Below, one piece after another: positions 20,033 to 29,071 of a stretch of 50,811 nt of DNA (position 1 is its first letter; each line of letters begins with the position of its first letter). Under the pieces are notes generated by a model. It saw nothing but the letters and a program-made list of their open reading frames with translations. It did no database searches and had not been told where the DNA came from. This DNA is from Myxococcales bacterium FL481 (GTDB lineage: Bacteria; Myxococcota_A; Polyangia; Nannocystales; Nannocystaceae), in contig QKPP01000207.1 in assembly GCA_006508105.1 (NCBI GenBank), forward strand, positions 7,056 to 57,866, read 5' to 3'. The translations under genes were made by a program, and so were the position numbers.

Positions 20033-20548
20033 CTACTCGTTGATCGTGATCGAGATCATCTGAACCGGCGTCTGCGGCCGATCCTGGCGATCGGTGGGCG
20101 TGGTCTCGATCTTGCGCAGCACGTCTTCCCCCGCGGTCACCCGACCGAATACCGGATGCCGAGATTGTCCGGGAGAAAACCAGTCGAGGTACGAGTTGTG
20201 CTTGGTGTTGATGAAGAACTGACAGCTGCCGCTGTTGGGCTGGCCAGTATTCGCCATCGAGAGCGTGCCCGGTTCATTGGACAACTTCGCATCGGCCGGA
20301 TGTTCGTCCTCAATGCAGCCGTCGGGGCCGTTGCCCGTGCCAGCACGACCGCTGTTCGGGTCGCGGCTGTGCGGGCATCCGAACTGCACCATGAAACCGT
20401 CGATGACCCGATGGAAATGCAAGCCGTCGTAGAAGCCCGATTTAGCCAGAGAAACGAAGTTACCGGCGGTCTTGGGCATTTTGTCGGTGTACAGCTCGAC
20501 GGTCATGTCGCCTTCGGATGTGCGAAGGGTGGCGGTGGGGTTCGGCAT
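20033..20548 (-). CDS. Cyclophilin-type peptidyl-prolyl cis-trans isomerase
   Basis: A 171-residue single-domain cyclophilin. The ATG at 20548 is preferred over a TTG three codons upstream. Family motifs are [14 protein letters not shown] (catalytic Arg and the Phe-Met-x-Gln core), [21 protein letters not shown], and H-P-V-F-G-R-V near the C-terminus. Usual F-I-T is F-I-N here, and the usual tryptophan of the binding pocket is replaced, as in many bacterial cyclophilins. No signal peptide is visible, so a cytoplasmic PpiB-like role in protein folding is inferred. Confidence 0.92.
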   Translation of the reverse strand: MPNPTATLRTSEGDMTVELYTDKMPKTAGNFVSLAKSGFYDGLHFHRVIDGFMVQFGCPHSRDPNSGRAGTGNGPDGCIEDEHPADAKLSNEPGTLSMANTGQPNSGSCQFFINTKHNSYLDWFSPGQSRHPVFGRVTAGEDVLRKIETTPTDRQDRPQTPVQMISITINE

Positions 20549-21012
20549 GTCCGACAACTAACAGCTTTGCCAGCCCCAGACAAAGCCGCACCAGCCGTCC
20601 GCGCGGGGTCGAGCTAGCTGACAACGCCCGCGGGCGCGCGGCGACTGTCGCCTGTACCGCGGCGCTCGCGTAAGCTCGTCGTCGAGCACGTCCAACGAGG
20701 GCGGGTCGACCCGGTCCGCGTCGCCGGAGCAACCGGGACCGAGGAGACGATGTCGCATGGCCGCATGACCCCCCGCAATCGTGGGATCAACGTGGAACCA
20801 GGCGGACGTTGTTACGACTGTGTCGCGAGAATTGACCCAGGATCGCAGGATCGGCGAGCCCCCCCGGGGAGATCGCCCGCCCGCCGGACCCCCCGGCCCA
20901 CCTGAGTTTCACCGCGGTTGCGGGGATTTAGTAGCCTGGCCGGGTCAAACGGCACGCCCCCACCAGGTCGTGCCCCACTCGGACGACTCGACGCCTCGCA
21001 CGACAACTCTCC
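20549..21012. other. Divergent intergenic region between cyclophilin and kinase genes
   Basis: This 464-bp region has short open frames on both strands, but they are Arg/Pro-rich and show no domain. It should contain the promoters of the two divergent genes. I could not recognise a promoter element or a stable terminator. Confidence 0.45.
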
Positions 21013-22146
21013 GTGACCATGCTTGCCCCACCGAAGACCCCGCCGGGCGACTCGGGCGATGCCGTGACCAAGCCGTTGCACCATCGACTCCCGGCGCAGC
21101 GACCCAGCTTACCGTACGGCACCCGCCTAGGTCGTTATGTGGTGTGTGAGCGGATCGGCTGCGGCGGCATGGGGTCGGTTTATCGCGGCCACGACACGAG
21201 GCTCAAGCGCGAGGTAGCGCTCAAACTCGTGCGCATCGACACCTCGATGTGCGACCCCGAGCCCCACGAGCTCGTGTTTGCCGAAGCACGCGCAATGGCC
21301 CAAGTGGCGCACCCCAACGTGTTGCCGATCCACGACGTCGACGTGTTCGACGATGCCGTGTGCATCGTGATGGAGTACGTCGACGGCACCACGCTCGATC
21401 ACTGGCTGACCACCGCCCTTCCCTCGCGTCGCGACATCGTGGACGTGATGTTGCGAGCGGGTCGGGGGCTCGCGGCGGCCCACACCGCGGGTCTCGTGCA
21501 CGGCGACTTCAAACCCCACAACGTTTTGGTCGGACGTGACGGCCGCGTGCGCGTGACCGACTTCGGACTGGCGCGCGCGGTGGATGACGAGCTCGTCCCC
21601 AGCGGTCCCGCCCATCGGCTGGCCGGGTCGCCGCAACCGTGGGGGGCGATCGCCAACGTCGTCTACGGCACGCCGCAGTACATGGCCCCGGAGCGACGGC
21701 GCGGACACCCGGGAGAACCTCGCAGCGATCAGTTCAGCTTTTGCGTGTCGTTGTATCAGGCGCTACATGGGGTGTTTCCGGACTCGTCCGGGCACAAGAC
21801 AACGACGGCAAGCCGCCAAGGGCCGGCTCCCCCGATTCCCCTGGTCGCGCGGGCTGAATACCCGCGATGGCAGTCGGCGAACCAGCCCCCCTGGCTCGAC
21901 GCCGTGCTCGCACGAGGCCTGTCGGGAGACGTCTCGGAACGTTGGCCCGACATGCCGACGCTCCTCGACGCGTTGGCTCGTGGCAGCCATCCTGCAAACG
22001 ACCCGCACCAGACCTCTCCGTCGACCCGACCGGCGCCGCGTTGCGACGCGACGCGAACCCGCCGACGAAGAGGTTTCACGGACACGGGAGCGCCCGCGGG
22101 GACCCGCTCAATGCCATCTCATCGCCGTCGTCCACGCCGAGCGTGA
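21013..22146 (+). CDS. Serine/threonine protein kinase (Hanks type), soluble
   Basis: A 377-residue protein starting at GTG 21013 or ATG 21019. The kinase domain spans about residues 40-320. The Gly-rich loop is G-C-G-G-M-G-S-V-Y, the ATP Lys is in E-V-A-L-K-L-V, and the catalytic loop is V-H-G-D-F-K-P-H-N-V-L-V. The DFG motif is T-D-F-G-L-A-R, and Y-G-T-P-Q-Y-M-A-P-E is the P+1 region. The catalytic loop has His-Gly-Asp instead of His-Arg-Asp, so it is not an RD kinase and may not need activation-loop phosphorylation. No transmembrane helix or sensor domain follows. The last 50 or so residues are Arg/Pro/Thr-rich and may be disordered, or read from a decayed longer C-terminus. Targets are unknown. 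Confidence 0.88.
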   Translation: MTMLAPPKTPPGDSGDAVTKPLHHRLPAQRPSLPYGTRLGRYVVCERIGCGGMGSVYRGHDTRLKREVALKLVRIDTSMCDPEPHELVFAEARAMAQVAHPNVLPIHDVDVFDDAVCIVMEYVDGTTLDHWLTTALPSRRDIVDVMLRAGRGLAAAHTAGLVHGDFKPHNVLVGRDGRVRVTDFGLARAVDDELVPSGPAHRLAGSPQPWGAIANVVYGTPQYMAPERRRGHPGEPRSDQFSFCVSLYQALHGVFPDSSGHKTTTASRQGPAPPIPLVARAEYPRWQSANQPPWLDAVLARGLSGDVSERWPDMPTLLDALARGSHPANDPHQTSPSTRPAPRCDATRTRRRRGFTDTGAPAGTRSMPSHRRRPRRA

Positions 22147-22456
22147 TGCGGTCGGATGAGCGCCCGATGGGATTCGCGCTCCGCGGCGCCGAGCCGGCGT
22201 GCTCGCGCACCACGACGCGATCGGTTGCGGGCCCCGCCGGACGGCTCGCGCCACGCCGCTCCGACGCCGGCGTGCCCGCCGACCTCGATGCGACTCGATG
22301 AGGGGCCCGCTGAGCCGGCCGTGGCTACGATCCCACGGCGTGCTGACGCGGTCGGGCTGGACGTTGGCCGATCCCCGACCGAGGCTCGGCCCGCCCGCGA
22401 CGGCCGGGCCCGCTCCACCCGACGATTGCCGAGCACGCGATGCTACGCTTCCCATC
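22147..22456. other. Gap after the Ser/Thr kinase gene
   Basis: No gene is supported in this 310-bp stretch. Frames on both strands are open for part of it, but they are rich in Arg, Ala and Pro. It could hold remnants of a longer kinase C-terminus, but no TPR or transmembrane pattern could be read in any frame. Confidence 0.4.
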
Positions 22457-23185
22457 GTGGGTGACAACGGCCGGCTCTACCGCGAACGCGAAGTCAAAGA
22501 GATCCTCAAACGCGCCGCCGAGCTCCACCACGCCCACGATTCAAGCGATAGCTCGAAGGCGATGACGCGCCGCGAGATCGAAGACGTCGCGCGCGAACTG
22601 GGCATCCCCGCGGCACTTGTCGCCCGCGCGACGAACGAACTCGTGACCGCCGAGCGTCGGCGGCCAAGCGCGTGGTGGCTAGGCGGCAAAACCGGCCTCA
22701 CGTTCGAGTACCAGGTACAAGGCCGCCTCGACGACGCGACGTTCGACCGCCTCGTCGAGGCGTTGCGACGAGCCCTCCACGACGCGGGCACACTGACCGA
22801 GCAACGCTCCACGCGAATCTGGACCACCCAGCGGCCAATTCCCCGCGCGATCACGCTGACGGTGTTCGAAGACGACGAGGAGACGACCGTGCGCCTCGAC
22901 GAGCGGATGCCGATCGACGCCCGCACGACGGTCGGCGCGTCCTCGTTCGCCGGCTTCGGGTCGAGTATCTTCTCCGCCATTCCACTCAAGGTGTTGCTGG
23001 GCAAAGCGGCCGTGTTGGTAGCCCTCCCCGGCGTGATGCTCGGTGGAGCCGCCCTCGGCTGGGCGATCGGTCGGCAGATCTGGCGCCGCCGTTCCGCCGC
23101 ACGAGAGGATCAACTACGCACGGTGTTCGCCGATCTCGTGGCCATCGTCGATCGGGCCCACCACGCCCTCGCAGCCGGTGGCTGA
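22457..23185 (+). CDS. Conserved hypothetical protein with a C-terminal membrane hairpin
   Basis: The GTG at 22457 is chosen because the frame upstream loses protein character. The 242-residue product begins with a charged helix (R-E-R-E-V-K-E-I-L-K-R-A-A-E-L) and a second one (R-R-E-I-E-D-V-A-R-E-L-G-I-P), resembling a short helical SHOCT-like or helix-turn-helix bundle. An alpha/beta region with W-T-T-Q-R-P-I-P-R-A-I-T-L-T-V-F follows. Next come two hydrophobic segments around residues 185-215, separated by a short Gly turn, and a basic tail. Proteins with this helical head and membrane hairpin occur in Bacteroidetes and myxobacteria without a known function. I do not assign one. Confidence 0.75.
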   Translation: MGDNGRLYREREVKEILKRAAELHHAHDSSDSSKAMTRREIEDVARELGIPAALVARATNELVTAERRRPSAWWLGGKTGLTFEYQVQGRLDDATFDRLVEALRRALHDAGTLTEQRSTRIWTTQRPIPRAITLTVFEDDEETTVRLDERMPIDARTTVGASSFAGFGSSIFSAIPLKVLLGKAAVLVALPGVMLGGAALGWAIGRQIWRRRSAAREDQLRTVFADLVAIVDRAHHALAAGG

Positions 23186-23278
23186 CCGGCGCGCCACGTC
23201 GGCGGGAAGAGCTCGACACGTCATCAAGCGGCGGTTTGCGAGACGCGGGGACGCGACGCAGCGCCCTCACCCGAGAGA

Positions 23279-23356
23279 CTCTCGATCTGGCCTCTCGATC
23301 TGGCCTCTCGACCTGGCCTCTCGATCTGGCCTCTCGATCTGGCCTCTCGATCTGGC
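23279..23356. repeat. Six tandem copies of a 13-bp repeat
   Basis: The unit ctctcgatctggc is repeated six times without gaps. The third copy has one change (ctctcgacctggc). The period is not a multiple of three and the array lies between two convergent genes, so it is non-coding. It is a minisatellite-type array that may vary in copy number between strains. Confidence 0.9.
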
Positions 23357-23371
23357 CGGATCCGGTGGCGC

Positions 23372-23425
23372 CCCGGCCCGTGCCAGCGCCCGCGGTGCCA
23401 CCCCGGCCCGAGCGCACGGGCCGGG
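23372..23425. terminator. Inverted repeat downstream of the LysR gene, possible terminator
   Basis: Arm 23372-23383 (cccggcccgtgc) is the exact reverse complement of 23414-23425, with a 30-bp spacer. It lies 28 bp beyond the stop of the reverse-strand LysR gene and follows the 13-bp repeat array, between convergent genes. No T-tract is present, so its role in termination is a guess. Confidence 0.35.
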
Positions 23426-23452
23426 CCTCAATTCAAGACGAACGCGACCCAT

Positions 23453-24391
23453 CTAGGGCGATGACGAGACTCCACCGGCGCCGGACATCGCTCGGAGGCA
23501 AGGCGGCACGTGCTCGCGCATGTAGTCGACAAACACTCGAACCTTTGGAGCGAGGTGACGGCGACTGGGATACACCACCCAGATGGCTCCGCTCGACGCC
23601 GCGACATCCGGAAGCAAGGGCACCAATCGACCCTCGGTCACGTCGTCGACCAGGCCGAGATCGGGCAGCCACGCGATGCCAAGACCAGCAATCGCGGCGT
23701 CGCGCACCATGGCCAAGTTGTTGGTGACAAAGCGCGGCGCCACGCTGACCTTCTCGTCTTTTCCCGCGAGCTGGAACGTCCACGAGCCCCGGCCACTGGG
23801 CGGCTCGAAGGCGATGCACTCGTGATCCGCCAAGTCGGCGACCTGTCGGGGCGTGTCACGGGTTTCGAGATAGCTCGGGCTGGCGAACAGCCGCAATCTC
23901 GTCTCAAGCAGTTTGTGGGCGATCAGCGATGAATCCGCAAGCACGCCCGCTCGCAATGCCACGTCGACCCCCTCTTCAACGAGATCGACGCAACGGTCGG
24001 TCATCCCGACATCGACCAGGATGTCCGGGTAGGCCGCCGCGAAGTCAGCCACCTTTTGGGTGAGAATACCGGTCCCGATCGGCATGGTCACCCGCAATCG
24101 CCCTTGAGCACGCCCCTGCAGGGCGGCTACGCGCCGCTCGGCTTCCGCCATGTCCGCCTCCACGCGCGAGCCGTAGTCAAACAAGACCTGTCCGGCGTCC
24201 GTCAGCCGCAGCCGCCGCGTGGTCCGCTGGAGCAACTGCGCGCCGAGCTGATCTTCAAGTCGAGCGACGCGGCGACTCACGCTGGAAACCGGCACGGAGA
24301 GCTCACGGGCCGCGGCGCTGAAACTTCCCGCCGCGACAACGTGGACAAACGCGAGCACGTCATTGACGTCGTAGTCGATCGTCGGGGGCAT
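23453..24391 (-). CDS. LysR-family transcriptional regulator
   Basis: A 312-residue LysR protein. The N-terminal winged helix-turn-helix is clear: F-V-H-V-V-A-A-G-S-F-S-A-A-A-R-E-L, then V-S-S-V-S-R-R-V-A-R-L-E-D-Q-L-G and L-L-Q-R-T-T-R-R-L-R-L-T-D-A-G. A linker helix leads into the substrate-binding domain, with G-R-L-R-V-T-M-P and a late G-L-G-I-A-W-L-P block. This arrangement matches the CrgA/DsdC-like group that regulates oxidative or aromatic metabolism, but the effector cannot be inferred. The start lies 30 bp downstream of the uvrA stop on the same strand, so it may be the last gene of a pdxA-uvrA-lysR transcript. Confidence 0.92.
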   Translation of the reverse strand: MPPTIDYDVNDVLAFVHVVAAGSFSAAARELSVPVSSVSRRVARLEDQLGAQLLQRTTRRLRLTDAGQVLFDYGSRVEADMAEAERRVAALQGRAQGRLRVTMPIGTGILTQKVADFAAAYPDILVDVGMTDRCVDLVEEGVDVALRAGVLADSSLIAHKLLETRLRLFASPSYLETRDTPRQVADLADHECIAFEPPSGRGSWTFQLAGKDEKVSVAPRFVTNNLAMVRDAAIAGLGIAWLPDLGLVDDVTEGRLVPLLPDVAASSGAIWVVYPSRRHLAPKVRVFVDYMREHVPPCLRAMSGAGGVSSSP

Positions 24392-24421
24392 GGAGACAGA
24401 GTAACCCTATCGGCATCGGCC

Positions 24422-27262
24422 TCAGCGGGACGGCGCGCCGTCACCTCTCGCCGCTAAGTACTCGGCGAGGTGGCGGCCCGTGTGGCTGGCTCGAGTCTTC
24501 GCCACACGCGCCGGCGTGCCGGTCACCACGATCTCGCCGCCGCCGGCTCCCCCCTCGGGGCCCACGTCGATCACATGGTCGGCCGAGGCGATCACGTCGA
24601 GATCGTGCTCGATCACGACGACCGTGTTGCCTTCCTCTACAAGTCGATGAAGCACCTTGAGCAACTGGGCCACGTCGTGAAAGTGCAGCCCGGTGGTGGG
24701 TTCGTCGAGGATGTACAGTGTATCCCCGCTGGACTTCTTGGCGAGCTCGCGGGCCAACTTGATCCGCTGCGCCTCGCCCCCAGACAACGACACCGCACTT
24801 TGCCCCAACGCCACATATCCGAGACCCACGTCACGTAGCACCTCGAGCTTGGGCCGAAGCGCGGGGTAGTTGGCCAAAAAGTCGCACGCCTCGGTCACCG
24901 ACATCGCCAGTACATCAGCGATGCTCTTGCCGCGGTACCGAACCGAGAGCGTGTCTCGGTTGTAGCGGGTCCCCCCGCACGCGGGGCACGTGACGAAGAT
25001 GTCCGCGAGAAAATGCATCTCGATGCGACGTTCGCCCTCACCTTGACACTCCTCACACCGGCCGCCTTTGACATTGAAACTGAACCTCGCCGGGGTGTAG
25101 CCGCGGATTTTCGCTTCGTTGAGCTGAGCGAACAGCGTGCGTAATTCGGAGAAAATGCCCGTGTAGGTGGCGGGATTCGACCGTGCGCTGCGCCCGATCG
25201 GCGTTTGGTCGATGCAGATGACCTTCTCCAGATGCGACAAGCCATCGATGCCGTCGTGATCGAGGCCGCGGCTTGCCGCGCCGTTGAGTTCCCGTCGCGC
25301 CTCGGCCAGCAAGGTATCCATAATCAGCGTGGACTTCCCTGATCCGCTGACCCCCGTGACACAGGTGAGTGCGCCGACCGGCAACCGGGCCGTCACCCCC
25401 TTGAGATTGTGACCCCGCGCCCCGCGAATGGTCACGCTCGCGCCGCGCTTGCGCCGGGTCCTTCCCTCCCAAGCCACCTTCATCTTCCCGGTCATGTAGG
25501 CCGCCGTCAGGGACCGCGGGTGGGTCAAGACCTGGTCAAGCGAACCGCTGACCACGACACGACCGCCGGCCCGCCCCGCGCCCGGCCCCATGTCGACGAC
25601 GTAGTCGGCGGCGCGGATCGTCTCGGCGTCGTGCTCGACCACCAACACCGAGTTCCCCAGGTCGCGCAGCCGATGCAGCGCGGAAATCAGCTTGGTGTTG
25701 TCGCGCGGGTGCAAGCCGATGCTCGGCTCGTCGAGCACGTAGGTGATCCCAACGAGAGCCGATCCGATCTGCGTGGCCAGTCGAATCCGTTGGGCTTCCC
25801 CCCCCGACAGCGTCATCGTTGACCGGTCGAGGGTGAGGTAGTCCAATCCCAGATCACACAGAAATCGCAAGCGCTGCAACGCCCGCTCCAAGACCGTCTC
25901 GGCGATCTCGCGTTGTTCCCCCGCGAGCTCGATCCCCTCGAGCCGTTCGAGCAGACGATCAAGCGGCAAGGTGGTCAACTCGGAGATCGTCGATCCGTCG
26001 ACTTTGACCATCCGCGCTTCCAGACGCAACCGTTCGCCGTTGCAACTGCGACACACGATGCGGGACTGCAGACCCGACAGATCGTCCAACGCACTGGTTT
26101 CATCGTCCGCCTTTTGCCCCGCTTCCCGCAGCTTGCGGCGCAGCGCCGGCATCACCCCCTCGAAGGCCGTCGGCCGCTTCGCCAGGCCCACGATCAGGTC
26201 GGCGCCGCTGCCCTCGAGCAACGCGATCCGCACCTCGTCGGAGAGGTCGCGCCAGGGCGTGTCCAGAGCAAACCCGTAGTGCCTGGCCAGAGCGGCGAGT
26301 TGCTTTTGACTCAGACTCAGCCAGCGCTTGCGCCAGGGCAGCACCGCCCCGTCGGCCAGCGAACGCGTTTCGTCGGGGACGACCTTGGTCGGGTCGAACA
26401 CGTGCAAAGAGCCCAATCCATCGCAAGTCGGGCACGCCCCGTCGGGGCTGTTGAACGAGAACAGGCGCGGGGTCAGCTCGGGGTAACTGACCCCGTCCTC
26501 GAAGTCGGCGAAGCGCTCGGAGAACTCGAGCTCGGTACCGTCGAGCGTCAGCACCCGCGCCCGTCCATCCGCCAGTCTCAGCGCGATCTCCAGCGAATCC
26601 ACGAGGCGGCCCCGCACGCCATCTTTGAGGACCAAGCGATCGACATACACGTCGATGGTATGGCGCTGGTCGGCCGCCAGTTCGCCCAGTTCTTCCAGGT
26701 CGCACAGCTCTCCGTCCACCGCCGCCCGCACGTAGCCTTGACGCGAGAGCTCTTCGAGTCGCTCACGATGCGTACCCGGCTGCCGATCCGCGACCCGGGC
26801 GAGCACGGAGAACTTCGTCCCGGCCGGCAGAGCCTGGATCTCCGCGACCATGTCTTCGATCGTGTGCCGTTTCATCGGGCGACCCGACACGTGACTGTGC
26901 ACCACGCCGACCCGGGCGAAGAGCAGGCGCAAGTAGTCGTAGATCTCGGTGGTGGTACCGACCGTCGATCGCGGGTTTCGCCCCCGGTTGCTCTGTTCGA
27001 GCGCCACCGCCGGGCTCAACCCCTCGACCAAATCCACATCGGGCCGGGGCAATTGCGTGATGCCCTGGCGTGCACCGACCCCCAAGCTCTCCACGTAACG
27101 GCGCTGGCCCTCGGCGAAGATCGTATTGAAGGCGAGACTACTTTTCCCCGAGCCGGACGGACCGGTGATCACGACCAAAGCATCGCGCGGTAGATCCACG
27201 TCGACGTTGGCCAGATTGTGCGTACGAGCCCCTCGCACGCGGATGAAGCGGCGATCGTTCAC
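24422..27262 (-). CDS. uvrA: UvrABC excinuclease subunit A
   Basis: A 946-residue ABC-type ATPase that finds bulky DNA lesions in nucleotide excision repair and loads UvrB. It has two ATPase halves: Walker A motifs in G-P-S-G-S-G-K-S-S and G-V-S-G-S-G-K-S-T, signatures L-S-G-G-E-A-Q-R (twice), and Walker B regions Y-V-L-D-E-P-S-I-G-L-H and Y-I-L-D-E-P-T-T-G-L-H. The zinc modules are C-P-T-C/C-R-S-C in the first half and C-E-E-C/C-P-A-C in the second. The length is the normal 940-1000. The start is GTG at 27262, overlapping the pdxA stop as GTGA, which implies translational coupling. Confidence 0.96.
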   Translation of the reverse strand: MNDRRFIRVRGARTHNLANVDVDLPRDALVVITGPSGSGKSSLAFNTIFAEGQRRYVESLGVGARQGITQLPRPDVDLVEGLSPAVALEQSNRGRNPRSTVGTTTEIYDYLRLLFARVGVVHSHVSGRPMKRHTIEDMVAEIQALPAGTKFSVLARVADRQPGTHRERLEELSRQGYVRAAVDGELCDLEELGELAADQRHTIDVYVDRLVLKDGVRGRLVDSLEIALRLADGRARVLTLDGTELEFSERFADFEDGVSYPELTPRLFSFNSPDGACPTCDGLGSLHVFDPTKVVPDETRSLADGAVLPWRKRWLSLSQKQLAALARHYGFALDTPWRDLSDEVRIALLEGSGADLIVGLAKRPTAFEGVMPALRRKLREAGQKADDETSALDDLSGLQSRIVCRSCNGERLRLEARMVKVDGSTISELTTLPLDRLLERLEGIELAGEQREIAETVLERALQRLRFLCDLGLDYLTLDRSTMTLSGGEAQRIRLATQIGSALVGITYVLDEPSIGLHPRDNTKLISALHRLRDLGNSVLVVEHDAETIRAADYVVDMGPGAGRAGGRVVVSGSLDQVLTHPRSLTAAYMTGKMKVAWEGRTRRKRGASVTIRGARGHNLKGVTARLPVGALTCVTGVSGSGKSTLIMDTLLAEARRELNGAASRGLDHDGIDGLSHLEKVICIDQTPIGRSARSNPATYTGIFSELRTLFAQLNEAKIRGYTPARFSFNVKGGRCEECQGEGERRIEMHFLADIFVTCPACGGTRYNRDTLSVRYRGKSIADVLAMSVTEACDFLANYPALRPKLEVLRDVGLGYVALGQSAVSLSGGEAQRIKLARELAKKSSGDTLYILDEPTTGLHFHDVAQLLKVLHRLVEEGNTVVVIEHDLDVIASADHVIDVGPEGGAGGGEIVVTGTPARVAKTRASHTGRHLAEYLAARGDGAPSR

Positions 27263-28188
27263 GCCCAGACCTCCGCTTCGCCCCGCGCCAGCCGAATTGC
27301 GCAGAGCATGCTCGACGGATCGGCGACGCCTTGGCCGGCGATGTCCTTGGCCGTTCCGTGATCCGGAGAGGTGCGAACGAACGGCAAGCCCATCGTGAGG
27401 TTCACGCCATCGCGGACATGGAGCAACTTGAACGGCGCGAGTCCTTGATCGTGATACATGGCCACGACGCCGTCGTATCGCCCCTCGGCGTGCTGGGGGA
27501 ATGCCGCATCCGCGGGCAGCGGACCCAGAAACTCCGCGGACTGCCCGTGCCGACGACGCAGTTCGGCGACCGCCGGCTCGATCACCCGCGGTTCGTCATC
27601 ACCCAACACGCCTTGCTCGCCCGCGTGCGGATTGAGCCCCAACACCCCGATCCGTGGCCGACGGACCCCGAGAAGCTGCCGGAGCGCGGCCAGCAGATGC
27701 GTGCCAGCCCGGACGATCGCCGTCTCGTCGAGCGTGCGCGGAACCTGACTCAAGGGGATGTGAATCGTCGCAAGCGCCACCCGCAAACGCGGACCCACCA
27801 GCAGCATCGCCACATCATCGGTTTCAGCCCGCGCGGCCAGGTATTCGGTGTGACCCGGGTGGCGAAAACCTTGGGCCACGCAGGCAGCTTTGTCGATCGG
27901 CGCCGTGACCAAAGCGGCACGGGAGTCCATGAGCACGGCGTCGACGCCACGGGCGAGCGCAGCGACTTGGCTCACGGCGGGCGGCACATCGTCCGCCAAC
28001 CGCGGCTCGATGCGTGCCCACCCCTGACGCGCCCAGTCGACATTGAGCGTGGCGACCAAGCGCGACAGGTGCTCGCGGCCCGCCACCACGCGATCATCGG
28101 CCCCCAGCCCACCCAAACTGGCCACGCGTAGCAGCAGCTCGGGCCCGATTCCGTCGGGGTCGCCTTGGGTGAGGACAAGTCGCCGCAT
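27259..28188 (-). CDS. pdxA: 4-hydroxythreonine-4-phosphate dehydrogenase
   Basis: A 309-residue PdxA, which oxidises 4-phosphohydroxy-L-threonine with NAD(P)+ on the pyridoxal-5'-phosphate pathway. Family signatures are G-D-P-D-G-I-G-P-E near the N-terminus, the metal ligand region G-H-T-E-Y-L-A, the metal/active-site block M-Y-H-D-Q-G-L-A-P-F-K, and S-P-D-H-G-T-A-K-D-I-A-G. The length is slightly under the common 330. It is the first gene of a coupled pair with uvrA (4-bp overlap), an unusual functional pairing. PdxJ is not in the window. Confidence 0.95.
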   Translation of the reverse strand: MRRLVLTQGDPDGIGPELLLRVASLGGLGADDRVVAGREHLSRLVATLNVDWARQGWARIEPRLADDVPPAVSQVAALARGVDAVLMDSRAALVTAPIDKAACVAQGFRHPGHTEYLAARAETDDVAMLLVGPRLRVALATIHIPLSQVPRTLDETAIVRAGTHLLAALRQLLGVRRPRIGVLGLNPHAGEQGVLGDDEPRVIEPAVAELRRRHGQSAEFLGPLPADAAFPQHAEGRYDGVVAMYHDQGLAPFKLLHVRDGVNLTMGLPFVRTSPDHGTAKDIAGQGVADPSSMLCAIRLARGEAEVWA

Positions 28189-28360
28189 CGGCTGGGGAAT
28201 TTGCCCGCCCCCTCAGTGCGACGCAACGCTGGCCGGCAGCCACGACCAGCGCGCCCGCCGCTGGACGGCGCCGGACGGCGAGGCGGTCCCGGCCACTGAC
28301 CACGCCGCATCACGCGGGCGAGCTACTGGGTCATCCCCGAAGTTGGTCGAGTCGCGCGAA

Positions 28361-28831
28361 CTAGCTGCGCCCGTACAGCAACACCTTGGGGCCCGCGGTC
28401 ACGAAGTTGACCTGGATCTTTTGCGGTGGAATCACCCCGACCACCACGCCGTCGCCAAACTTGGCGTGGCGAATCTGATCGTCCACAGCAAAGGTGCCTT
28501 TGGGACTGTAGTCGAGCATCGGCCGCGAAGGATCGATCACCACCTCGGGAAGCGCCGGCTCGGTCTTTCGCGAGGCTCGCTTCTTCGCGGCCTTCTTCTT
28601 GCCGCCCGACGCCAACGCCCGCTTCGCCGCCTTATGGGCTTTGAGTGCCGCGATGACTTCCGGGTCCACCGGCTTGTACTTGTGTCGGCGTTGGCACTCT
28701 TTGCACTCGCACTTGTCGACCAGCTCGTCTTTGAGCGTGAGCACAACGTGCAACACCTCTCCACACTTGCTGCACAGCGACGAGACGTCAGCACCGACGG
28801 GCGCAGCGAACGATGTTTGTGCGATGGACAC
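28361..28831 (-). CDS. Zinc-ribbon protein with C-terminal UvrD/CarD-like Tudor domain
   Basis: The GTG at 28831 gives a 156-residue protein; the frame is open to 29041, but that extension is Arg/Gly/Pro-rich and less likely. Near the N-terminus is a possible zinc ribbon, C-S-K-C with a later C-E-C-K-E-C. A basic, Lys/Ala-rich linker (K-A-A-K-R-A, G-K-K-K-A-A-K-K-R) follows. The last 50 residues read Y-S-P-K-G-T-F-A-V-D-D-Q-I-R-H, then K-F-G-D-G-V-V and V-N-F. That is the small SH3/Tudor fold seen at the end of UvrD-type helicases and in RNA-polymerase-binding proteins. A nucleic-acid or RNA-polymerase role is inferred; no function is established. It is divergent from the DUF3108 gene. Confidence 0.75.
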   Translation of the reverse strand: MSIAQTSFAAPVGADVSSLCSKCGEVLHVVLTLKDELVDKCECKECQRRHKYKPVDPEVIAALKAHKAAKRALASGGKKKAAKKRASRKTEPALPEVVIDPSRPMLDYSPKGTFAVDDQIRHAKFGDGVVVGVIPPQKIQVNFVTAGPKVLLYGRS

Positions 28832-29071
28832 GGCGTGTGAGTAATGCAAAAGCTCGAGCGACTCAAGCGACGCTGCGCGGGCTTGGCCCCCGCCACCGAA
28901 GTGTGGCGGGGCTGTGCACGGGATCGCGCGAGTCCCGAGTTCCCCGAAGCGGGCACGCAGCCGGGGTAGACGACCCAACTTGCGCCTCGAGGTCCGTCCC
29001 GCGCAGGCATCGCCCAGTCGCTGAGCGCGAACACGTGGCACGATGGGGGCTCAGCGCTTAACCTGGTTCGG

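Noticed and set aside
23279-23356. CRISPR array
   Set aside because: The repeats are contiguous 13-mers with no spacers and no cas genes nearby; it is a tandem repeat.
26860-26910. Missing Cys pair in UvrA near residue 125
   Set aside because: The zinc modules that matter in UvrA (C-P-T-C/C-R-S-C and C-E-E-C/C-P-A-C) are intact; the earlier Cys-containing patch is variable in the family.
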